From assembly GCA_965212145.1 (NCBI GenBank), contig CBDBUY010000004.1:310001-374000 (forward strand): a stretch of DNA of 64,000 nt, given 5' to 3'. Source of the stretch: JAAEPI01 sp965212145. Its GTDB lineage: Bacteria > Bacteroidota > Bacteroidia > Cytophagales > Cyclobacteriaceae. Position numbers and translations under genes: made by a program. Shown here piece by piece: positions 52,585-59,389 of this stretch. Below the pieces are notes generated by a model that ran no database searches, had not been told where the DNA came from, and was given only the letters and a program-made list of their open reading frames with translations. Positions within the stretch are counted from its first letter, which is position 1. Each line of letters starts with the position of its first letter.

Positions 52585-53277
52585 TCAGGAGGTCTGTACC
52601 ATCCTGAATCCTTCGCCGTGGATCGTCAGAATTTTGAGGTTCTTTTGGTCTTTTAGATGCTTCCTGAGCTTGGCAATGTAAACGTCCATGCTACGAGCAT
52701 TAAAGTAGCTGTCATCCTTCCAAATACGCTTCAATGCCACGCTTCGATCCACAGTCTTATTCAGATTCTCAAAGAAAATCTTCATCAATTCATTTTCCTT
52801 GGTAGTAAGTTTGATTTCACCGTCCTGCTTCACCAGCCTGTTTTCTGTATAGTAATACGTAAGATCATCCAGCTTGAATTCTCTTGGAAATTCGTCTTCT
52901 TTTGACGTACCGGTTCGCTTGAGGACAGCCTTAATTCTGACTAAAAGCTCCTCCATGCTGAATGGCTTGGTGATGTAATCGTCTCCGCCAACTTTGAATC
53001 CCTTCAGCACGTCCTCCTGCATAGACTTGGCCGTCAGGAAAATAATCGGGGTGTCTTCGTCTTTCTGCCGAATCTCGGATGCAAGCGTGAACCCATCCTT
53101 TTTTGGCATCATCAAATCCAGAATGCACAAGTCGAAATCTTCCCGAGCGAACGTCTTTCCTCCCTCCTCTCCATCAGGACAGAGTACCGTTTCAAATCCT
53201 TTCATTTGCAGATATTCGCTAAGAATCTGCCCAAGGTTTGGATCATCCTCGGTAATTAAAATTTTTGCATTGTCCAT
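52585..53277 (-). CDS. OmpR/PhoB-family response regulator (TCS 1)
   Basis: The 230-residue protein has a receiver domain with acidic pocket TEDDPN, phospho-Asp in LCILDLMMPKKDG, switch Thr in IIFLTAKS and Lys in YITKPFSM. A winged-helix DNA-binding domain (NELMKIFFENLNKTVDRSVALKRIW and SMDVYIAKLRKHLK) follows. Its ATG overlaps the stop of the upstream kinase gene as TAATG. It is expected to bind direct repeats such as the TTAAC series at 54982-55027. It is a close paralogue of the regulator at 56026-56700. Confidence 0.93.
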   Translation of the reverse strand: MDNAKILITEDDPNLGQILSEYLQMKGFETVLCPDGEEGGKTFAREDFDLCILDLMMPKKDGFTLASEIRQKDEDTPIIFLTAKSMQEDVLKGFKVGGDDYITKPFSMEELLVRIKAVLKRTGTSKEDEFPREFKLDDLTYYYTENRLVKQDGEIKLTTKENELMKIFFENLNKTVDRSVALKRIWKDDSYFNARSMDVYIAKLRKHLKDQKNLKILTIHGEGFRMVQTS

Positions 53278-54935
53278 TAGTTGAGGGGTAATGTGATAGT
53301 GAATTTACTGCCCTTTCCTGGAGTCGACTCCACTTCTACCGTGCCTTCATGTGCCTCCACCATATTTTTGACGTATGACAGGCCTAAGCCAAATCCTTTA
53401 ACGTCGTGTCTGTTGCCGGTTGGTAATCGATAAAACTTCTCAAAGACGTGTCGTTGTGTTTCTTTGTTCATCCCGATCCCGTGATCTTGTACTGAGATCA
53501 ACAAACTATTTGCGGTACTTTCGGTCCTAACGAGAATATTCGGCGAATCCGGTGAATACTTGTTGGCATTGTCTAGCAGGTTCATGATGCAATTAGAAAT
53601 GTGCGTTTCATCGCCTTTGATTTCGCAAATTGCTGCATTCAGGATCGTCGTAATTCGCCCCCCCTTGCTTTCTACCTGAATTTTCATGTTATCCACCAGA
53701 GAAAGAATCATTTCATGGATATTCAACTCTTCTTTCACCAAGGAGAAATCCTGCTTTTCGATTGCCGCAATCTGTAGGACACGTTCCACCTGAGTACCGA
53801 GGCGCACATTTTCGTCTTGTATCATCTTGATATACCTCGAGAGCATATTTGGTGCTTTGCTGATCTCCTTGTCCTGAAGTGCTTCGGCGGCCAGCGAGAC
53901 TGTCGCGATCGGCGTTTTGAATTCATGCGTCATGTTGTTGATGAAATCATTTTTCATCAAAGACAATTTCTTCTGCCTGAGAATCGTACGTATCGAATAA
54001 CCAAAACACAAAACGATGATCAAAACCAGCACCCCGGAACTCACCATGGTCAGCCAGATTTTTTCCAATAAGTACTGTGATTTTCCAGGGAAATCCAAGA
54101 CGAGAAAGGCTCTATTTCTTGTGATGTCATTTGGGAAAAGGCTGGCCTTTAGTTCACTTTTCTCCAAAGCGTCCTGTTTCTTAGGATCTTTCAAAACCAC
54201 AAATTGTTGTAGCCTTGGAGCTATCACGCCGTAATCATAATCGATATGAATACCCTTGTCATGAAGCTCCATCTTGAGCAGCGAGTCCAGCTGCTTAGGG
54301 TTAAACCGATGTGAAAGTTTTCTTCCCGGAGAAAGTAAATCATCCATGACACTTGTGACCAATTGATATTTCCTGGAATACCACCGGACTTGATCCTCCA
54401 GCTGATCAATCTGAGACTGTTTCTCCACCAACTCCTGTTCCAGGCCCTCGTTTACTTCCCCAGCTTCAGCAAAGAAATTTTCCCCAAAAGCGACATTGGG
54501 TGGAAGATTGGTGAACTCATAATTAAACACCACCTGAAACCCTTCAGCCATCATCGTGTCTGCTACAATAATGTGCTCACCTCGATTATTGTTTCCAAAA
54601 GATGCCGTGAAAGCTCCTCCACCGAAACTCTGATTCGTCAACGGATTCATCCTGCTTCGCTGTGAATCGCTAATATTGGACGCATGGCTTTGCGGGAGAT
54701 TTTGTCTGAAATTCGGTTGCAGAGAGTTGAGGGTTTGAAATTTATTGAGTGCAGCCACGGTCTCTTGCTTCTCCAGCTTCAGTGCCACATTATTCATGGC
54801 CTGCATTACATCCTTTGTGAACCGTTCTTCATTGGCTTTGATCACTGAGTCGATCCAGTAAAGCTGGAACCCAACCATCCCGACAAGGGCAATCCCCATC
54901 AAACCAATGACCCATTTTAAGGCGGATGTTTTCAT
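53277..54935 (-). CDS. Sensor histidine kinase (TCS 1)
   Basis: I start at ATG 54935, giving 552 residues. It begins MKTSALKWVIGLMGIALVGM, the first membrane helix, and avoids reading through the -7 element. A large periplasmic sensor region of about 270 residues contains a coiled-coil-like stretch (EQELVEKQSQIDQLEDQVRW). The second membrane helix is SGVLVLIIVLCFGYS. The kinase core has the H box NMTHEFKTPIATVSLAAEAL, N box MNLLDNANKYS, G1 VQDHGIGM and GFGLGLSYV. Stimulus unknown. Gene order and junction are the same as in TCS 2. Confidence 0.92.
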   Translation of the reverse strand: MKTSALKWVIGLMGIALVGMVGFQLYWIDSVIKANEERFTKDVMQAMNNVALKLEKQETVAALNKFQTLNSLQPNFRQNLPQSHASNISDSQRSRMNPLTNQSFGGGAFTASFGNNNRGEHIIVADTMMAEGFQVVFNYEFTNLPPNVAFGENFFAEAGEVNEGLEQELVEKQSQIDQLEDQVRWYSRKYQLVTSVMDDLLSPGRKLSHRFNPKQLDSLLKMELHDKGIHIDYDYGVIAPRLQQFVVLKDPKKQDALEKSELKASLFPNDITRNRAFLVLDFPGKSQYLLEKIWLTMVSSGVLVLIIVLCFGYSIRTILRQKKLSLMKNDFINNMTHEFKTPIATVSLAAEALQDKEISKAPNMLSRYIKMIQDENVRLGTQVERVLQIAAIEKQDFSLVKEELNIHEMILSLVDNMKIQVESKGGRITTILNAAICEIKGDETHISNCIMNLLDNANKYSPDSPNILVRTESTANSLLISVQDHGIGMNKETQRHVFEKFYRLPTGNRHDVKGFGLGLSYVKNMVEAHEGTVEVESTPGKGSKFTITLPLN

Positions 54936-54946
54936 AATTCGATCCT

Positions 54947-54954
54947 CAAATTTA
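54947..54954 (-). promoter_or_regulatory. -7 element for TCS 1
   Basis: The minus strand reads TAAATTTG, an exact TAnnTTTG, 11 nt before the kinase start. The TTAAC repeats start about 28 bp further upstream. Confidence 0.55.
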
Positions 54955-54981
54955 CGGGCGAAACAGCCCTCAGATTTCCAT

Positions 54982-55027
54982 TTAACGATCTTTAACACGC
55001 CTTAACATCGCTTTAACGGCCATTAAC
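54982..55027. promoter_or_regulatory. Helically phased TTAAC array, candidate regulator binding site 1
   Basis: TTAAC occurs at 54982, 54992, 55002, 55013 and 55023, spacings of 10, 10, 11 and 10 bp, so all five copies lie on one helix face. The array lies between the divergent TCS 1 genes and the secreted-protein gene at 55068, about 12 bp before that gene's candidate -7 TACATTCG (55040-55047). OmpR/PhoB-family regulators bind such direct repeats; Bacillus PhoP boxes have the same TTAACA core. Confidence 0.6.
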
Positions 55028-55067
55028 ACCCCTCGCCCGTACATTCGAAAAAACTAATTAGAAACCG

Positions 55068-55961
55068 ATGAACAAGATTTTCAGAACCCTAATGATCGCC
55101 GTGATTGCTGTGGGCACAGCTTGCACATCACAGGCCCAAAACGACAAGGACAAAAAGATCACCATTCAAATCACAAAGCAGGTGGATGGTGAAATGAAGA
55201 CCTTCAAGGGAGAATATGCAAGCGAGGAAGAAATGCGAGCTGATCCTGCCTACCAGGAGTTTGCAGGAGACGATGACAATGTATTCTTCTTTGGTGGTGA
55301 AGGCGACCATGACAGTTTTATCCAACTACATAGAGGTCATGGCGGCAATGCGTTCTCATTCAGCATGGATGATGACGATTTCCTGCCTCATAACTTCATG
55401 AAGAATTTCAAATTCAGAAATGGAAACGGCTCAGCATTTTTCTTTGGGGACGATGATTCGATATTCGGTCCGAACCATTGGAACAGCGAGGAATACGAGG
55501 AAGAACTTCAGGAAAAAATGGAGGATCTGGAAGAGAAGCTTAAGGATCTGGACGAAGACCTACGCGAGGACATTATGGAGTCTATGAAAGAAATGCAGGA
55601 AATGCATTCCAGTATGGGACTTCCAAAGCGCATCAAAAGAAACATCATCAGCATCTCAGATGTCGATGATGATTTTGGTAAAAAAGGAAAAGTATCAAAA
55701 GACGAAAAACTGGAGCTAGACGACCTGAATTTCATGGTGATGAGAAATCGACTGAACCTAAGATTCAGAGTGAAGGATGAAGGTGAATTGACGGTGAAAA
55801 TCTCCAATGAAAACGGAAAGGACATCTACAACAGATACTACGAATCCTATGGTGGGACATTTTCTGACATGATTGACTTCTCTAAATACTCGGAGGGGAA
55901 ATATCTTTTGGAAATTCAATTGGACAAGAAACGATTGACTAAGAAAGTTGTCATTGAGTAG
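55068..55961 (+). CDS. Secreted acidic protein with C-terminal sorting-like domain
   Basis: The 297-residue protein has a signal peptide (TLMIAVIAVGTACTSQAQ). Its middle is Asp/Gly/His/Phe-rich (DDDNVFFFGGEGDHDSF), followed by a long acidic coiled coil (EEELQEKMEDLEEKLKDL). The last 75 residues (LTVKISNENGKDIYNRYY and YSEGKYLLEIQLDKKRLTKKVVIE) resemble the type IX secretion type A sorting domain pattern, although shorter periplasmic beta domains such as DUF3244 look alike. The DNA upstream is a phased TTAAC array shared with TCS 1, so it is a probable direct target. Function unknown. Confidence 0.78.
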   Translation: MNKIFRTLMIAVIAVGTACTSQAQNDKDKKITIQITKQVDGEMKTFKGEYASEEEMRADPAYQEFAGDDDNVFFFGGEGDHDSFIQLHRGHGGNAFSFSMDDDDFLPHNFMKNFKFRNGNGSAFFFGDDDSIFGPNHWNSEEYEEELQEKMEDLEEKLKDLDEDLREDIMESMKEMQEMHSSMGLPKRIKRNIISISDVDDDFGKKGKVSKDEKLELDDLNFMVMRNRLNLRFRVKDEGELTVKISNENGKDIYNRYYESYGGTFSDMIDFSKYSEGKYLLEIQLDKKRLTKKVVIE

Positions 55962-55973
55962 GTGATGCTTACT

Positions 55974-55990
55974 TCCCGACTAAGTCGGGA
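55974..55990. repeat. Perfect palindrome TCCCGACT-A-AGTCGGGA
   Basis: A 17-bp palindrome with 8-bp arms lies 12 nt after the stop of the preceding gene. It could be a hairpin aiding 3'-end formation, or a small dispersed repeat. Confidence 0.6.
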
Positions 55991-55995
55991 TCCAA

Positions 55996-56033
55996 AAAAG
56001 CCGGATTCTGAGGAGAGTTCGGCTTTTACTTTT
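55996..56033. terminator. Bidirectional terminator-like hairpin
   Basis: AAAAGCCG (55996-56003) and CGGCTTTT (56020-56027) form an 8-bp stem with a 16-nt loop, followed by T residues on the plus strand and, through the A run, on the minus strand. It overlaps the stop codon of the convergent regulator gene. Confidence 0.5.
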
Positions 56034-56700
56034 TGGTGGCCAGGACGAATCCCACGCCATGATGGTTCTTGATTTCCAAACCGGAATCTGCTTTAAGGTA
56101 TTTGCGTAATCGAGAGATAAATACATCCAAGCTTCGTCCCATGAAGTAGTCATTTTCACCCCAGATTTTTATCAGGATGTCTTCCCGCTTGACCAGTTGA
56201 TCCTGATTTTCTAAGAGCATTTGCAGCAACTCGCCTTCTCGCTGTGTCAACAAACGATTCTCACCGGCCACCCATAATTCTAAATTTTGCAAATCAAAAT
56301 TGGATGCCCCGAATCTTACGACTGACTCCTCAGAGGAATCAGAGATCGAGCGCTTCAGGAAAACCTGAAGTCTGAAAATCAATTCCTTCATCGAAAATGG
56401 TTTTGATACGTAATCGTCTCCACCGATTTCGAATCCCCGAAGACGATCCTCCTCTTGGGATTTTGCAGTTAGAAAAAGTATGGGAACAAATTCATTTTTT
56501 TCCCGAATTCTCTCTGCCAGCTTGAACCCGTTCATCTTGGGCATCATGATGTCAATCAGGCAGATGTCATGACCTTCAAAAGCCTTCCATGCCGATTCAC
56601 CGTCCTTGTGCCAGTCCACAGAAAACCCTCCGGCCTCCAAGCCGTCCTTGGTCAAAAACCCCAAATTTTCATCATCCTCAGCGAATAGTATTCTGGTCAT
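56026..56700 (-). CDS. OmpR/PhoB-family response regulator (TCS 2)
   Basis: The 224-residue protein has receiver motifs FAEDDEN, ICLIDIMMPKMNG with the phospho-Asp, ILFLTAKS and YVSKPFSM. A winged helix follows (REGELLQMLLENQDQLVKREDIL and SLDVFISRLRKYLK). The ATG overlaps the kinase stop as TAATG, exactly as in TCS 1. The motif-by-motif match to the TCS 1 regulator (LTAKS, KPFSM, SxDVxIxxLRK) points to gene duplication. The repeats at 57973-58009 are its best candidate site. Confidence 0.93.
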   Translation of the reverse strand: MTRILFAEDDENLGFLTKDGLEAGGFSVDWHKDGESAWKAFEGHDICLIDIMMPKMNGFKLAERIREKNEFVPILFLTAKSQEEDRLRGFEIGGDDYVSKPFSMKELIFRLQVFLKRSISDSSEESVVRFGASNFDLQNLELWVAGENRLLTQREGELLQMLLENQDQLVKREDILIKIWGENDYFMGRSLDVFISRLRKYLKADSGLEIKNHHGVGFVLATKK

Positions 56701-57932
56701 TATTTTATGGGTATTTGTAAAATGAACATGGTTTTTTGCCTCTGATCTAGACTTATTTTCCCGCCAATGAGCTTTGCGTTCTGCTGGACCAAATACATGC
56801 CCAGGCCGTATCCCTTTACATCATGCACATCATCCGTGGGCACTCGAAAGAACTTCGTGAATATCTTCTTCTCGTATTCCTGAGGAATCCCCGGCCCATC
56901 ATCTGAAACTCGGATTTCAGCGGTGTTTTTCATTTTGGTCAATGAAATACCCACTTGACTTCTCCCATACTTCACCGCATTATCCACTAAATTTCGAATG
57001 ATCGTTTCCAATGATTCATGATTCGAAGAAATAGGTGAGACAGTCTCTAATTTAATTTCCCAATCAACTTGCTCGTATTCATTCTTGAACTTTGAGACTA
57101 GCTCCTCAAGCATCTCGTTCAATTCGACTTTCTGAAAATCCACTTTGCTTCGTACGTCTAAAATGGAGGTAGTCAGCACTTTATTCACATGATGCTCCAA
57201 GCGTTCTGTTTCTTCCAAAATAATCTGCGCGTAGCGTTCGGTTTTATCCACAGAACCGCCGTTTTGTAAAGCTTCTGCGGAAAGTTTCAGCGTAGCAAGG
57301 GGTGTCTTCAATTCGTGCGTCACGTTATCAATAAACTCCTTTTGTATCTCGCTCAATCGTCGTTGTTTAAGTACAACCACTAGCCCGTAACCGAAAAATA
57401 CAATCATGACCAAGGTGCCGGCAGTCATGAATTTCCACAGGCTCATCTGACCAAGCAGGCCTGCTGTCTTGCCAGGAAAATAAACCCCAAAATAGTACTC
57501 GTCTTCAGCCAACTTTGGGATGCTCACGGAGCTAAAATCATTTTGTGAAGCAAATGAAACCTGATTGCCAAAAACCATCTGATCGTTCTCGCAATTGTAA
57601 ACGCCATATTCATAATCCAGCTCGATATTTCTTTCCTTGAATTGTTTGTTGATGAGCTGCTCCAGCACCCCCACGTCAATATTGTATTGAAGCCTCGCGA
57701 TGAAATAATTGCTAGCCACCCGGTCGATGGGTTTATTAGCGATCAATTCATTCCCATCAATCTGGCACATGTTGTCTGCAACAGACCGCAGTGACATCCT
57801 AACATTATGATCAAACGCCTCCTCCTCTTCAGAAACTGCCTTGGAGACCCAATACACCTGCACCAGGATAATTCCTACTAAAGAAATTACCGCCAGGATT
57901 ATCATGATTTGAATGGGCCTATTCTTATTCAC
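56700..57932 (-). CDS. Sensor histidine kinase (TCS 2)
   Basis: The start is GTG 57932 (MNKNRPIQIMIILAVISLVG), followed by the first membrane helix. The 410-residue kinase has a periplasmic region of about 135 residues, shorter than in TCS 1. The second helix is TAGTLVMIVFFGYGLVVV. The core has H box NVTHELKTPLATLKLSAEAL, N box IRNLVDNAVKYG, G1 VSDDGPGIP and GYGLGMYLV. H-box context (VTHExKTPxAT..L.AEALQ) matches TCS 1. Stimulus is unknown. A TCGATTTG -7-like element lies at 57948-57955. Confidence 0.92.
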   Translation of the reverse strand: MNKNRPIQIMIILAVISLVGIILVQVYWVSKAVSEEEEAFDHNVRMSLRSVADNMCQIDGNELIANKPIDRVASNYFIARLQYNIDVGVLEQLINKQFKERNIELDYEYGVYNCENDQMVFGNQVSFASQNDFSSVSIPKLAEDEYYFGVYFPGKTAGLLGQMSLWKFMTAGTLVMIVFFGYGLVVVLKQRRLSEIQKEFIDNVTHELKTPLATLKLSAEALQNGGSVDKTERYAQIILEETERLEHHVNKVLTTSILDVRSKVDFQKVELNEMLEELVSKFKNEYEQVDWEIKLETVSPISSNHESLETIIRNLVDNAVKYGRSQVGISLTKMKNTAEIRVSDDGPGIPQEYEKKIFTKFFRVPTDDVHDVKGYGLGMYLVQQNAKLIGGKISLDQRQKTMFILQIPIK

Positions 57933-57972
57933 CAGTTAAAAATACGGCAAATCGATGCGGTGGATAATCGCT

Positions 57973-58009
57973 TTAACTTTTCATTAACACTTGTTAGAAT
58001 TTCGTTAAC
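57973..58009. promoter_or_regulatory. Helically phased TTAAC array, candidate regulator binding site 2
   Basis: TTAAC occurs at 57973, 57984 and 58005, with the variant TTAGA at 57994, so four units have spacings of 11, 10 and 11 bp. The array lies between the TCS 2 kinase gene and the divergent DUF1573 gene, in the same setting as array 1. Confidence 0.55.
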
Positions 58010-58061
58010 AAGCTTTTCCCGGAAAAGATTGAAGGTTTGGTCAAACAAAAATTTCAAACAC

Positions 58062-58427
58062 ATGAAACAATCAATTTCAATCATCATGCTAGGGGTCGTA
58101 GTAGCTGCAATCGCGCATGTCAGTTCAATTACCTGGAAATCCATGAACCTGGATTTAGGTGAAATCAAGGTTGGAGAAGTCAAAGAACTCTCCTTTGAAT
58201 TTACCAACAATGGCGCGGAAGCCATCAATATATTGGAAGCGAAAGGAAGTTGCGGATGCACGGTCGTCGACTATCCTAAGGATAAAATTGCTCCGGGAGA
58301 ATCCGCGCAGATCTCTGCCAATTTCAAATCTTCCAAGCCGGGTCAATTCCGCAAAAGCGTGAAAGTAAAAACCACCGCCTCCGACGAGTACGTTCAGTTG
58401 TACTTTTCGGGTGAGGCCGTAGAGTGA
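58062..58427 (+). CDS. Secreted DUF1573 protein
   Basis: Starting at ATG 58062 gives 121 residues with a signal anchor or signal peptide (SIIMLGVVVAAIAHVSS). An upstream in-frame extension would read through the TTAAC array. The DUF1573 immunoglobulin-like domain is visible as LDLGEIKVGEVKELSFEFTNNG, the conserved GSCGCTVVDYP and FKSSKPGQFRKSVKVKT. These small periplasmic proteins are common in Bacteroidota without a settled role. Divergent position and shared array suggest control by TCS 2. Confidence 0.88.
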   Translation: MKQSISIIMLGVVVAAIAHVSSITWKSMNLDLGEIKVGEVKELSFEFTNNGAEAINILEAKGSCGCTVVDYPKDKIAPGESAQISANFKSSKPGQFRKSVKVKTTASDEYVQLYFSGEAVE

Positions 58428-58441
58428 TCAATAATCTGGGT

Positions 58442-58465
58442 CTCCGATGTTTTATACAATCGGAG
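58442..58465 (+). terminator. Weak hairpin after DUF1573 gene
   Basis: CTCCGAT and ATCGGAG pair in a 7-bp stem with a 10-nt loop. No T run follows, so termination is uncertain. Confidence 0.35.
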
Positions 58466-58536
58466 GCTCATTTACCTTTCTCCATGCTTGGTATTGAGGG
58501 CAGATATTTAGAAATTAAGGTACCAAAAAAACGAGC

Positions 58537-59364
58537 ATGGAAATCAAGCATATTCTGGTACCTATCGACTTTTCCGAGTCTTCCAAAAATGCCCTTCAGG
58601 CCGCTATCAAAATTGCCAAGAAAAGTGAGGCGAAAATTACGATGGTTAATGCCATCCATGTTCACACTCCCCTGCCTCATTTGAAAGGAGGTAGTTTAAT
58701 GGAGCAGTTCGTGGATGATTACGAGGCGAGTGTACAGGAATCTTTTCACGAACTCGAATCAGAACTTGTGGAATTGCAGGACGTTCCGCACGAAGAAGAT
58801 CGCTTCGTTTCCTATTTAGTGGATGCTATCCACTCGGAAACGAATACAAAAAAAATTGACCTGATTGTGATGGGCACAAGGTCTCAGCACACATTAGGTG
58901 AAAGATTGCTAGGCTCCAACTCTATCGACATCATCAAAACATCCGATGTTCCAGTTTTGGTTATCCCTGAACGCTATCACGAATTCAATCCAGGCAAAAT
59001 AGGTTTCGCCTCAGACTTTCTTAAAGCCAAGCGCTATCGATCCATGGCCATCCTTAATAAGTTGGCTGAACTGTATGGGTCTGAGGTGATCGTTTTTCAC
59101 ATCGCCGATGAAATCGATGAGGAGAACCAAAAACAGATCAATGACATCAATTCTAACCTATCCGCTTTAGAGAAATTTTCCATTCGCATCGTCAAGGCTG
59201 ACTCTGTTGTTGATGGCATTATGGATTTCACCAAATCACATGAACTGGACATGCTCGCCTTGATGCCTCGAGAACACAATCTGTTCGAGCGACTGTTCGT
59301 CACCTCGGTGACCAAAGCGGTGGCTATTGACATGGACATTCCTCTCCTTACTTTTAAACCTTAG
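58537..59364 (+). CDS. uspA: Tandem-domain universal stress protein
   Basis: The 275-residue protein holds two Usp domains. The first begins HILVPIDFSESSKNALQAA and ends in IVMGTRSQHTLGERLLGSNSIDIIKTSDVPVLVIP, which keeps the G-x9-G(S/T) ATP-binding type loop. The second is more degenerate (IGFASDFLKAKRYRSM through TKAVAIDMDIPLLTF). UspA proteins bind nucleotide and assist stress survival in the cytoplasm. It precedes murF-alr by 25 nt and may be cotranscribed or separate, since a TAATTTCG element sits between them. Confidence 0.92.
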   Translation: MEIKHILVPIDFSESSKNALQAAIKIAKKSEAKITMVNAIHVHTPLPHLKGGSLMEQFVDDYEASVQESFHELESELVELQDVPHEEDRFVSYLVDAIHSETNTKKIDLIVMGTRSQHTLGERLLGSNSIDIIKTSDVPVLVIPERYHEFNPGKIGFASDFLKAKRYRSMAILNKLAELYGSEVIVFHIADEIDEENQKQINDINSNLSALEKFSIRIVKADSVVDGIMDFTKSHELDMLALMPREHNLFERLFVTSVTKAVAIDMDIPLLTFKP

Positions 59365-59389
59365 AGCCAGCAATCCTTTAATTTCGAGG

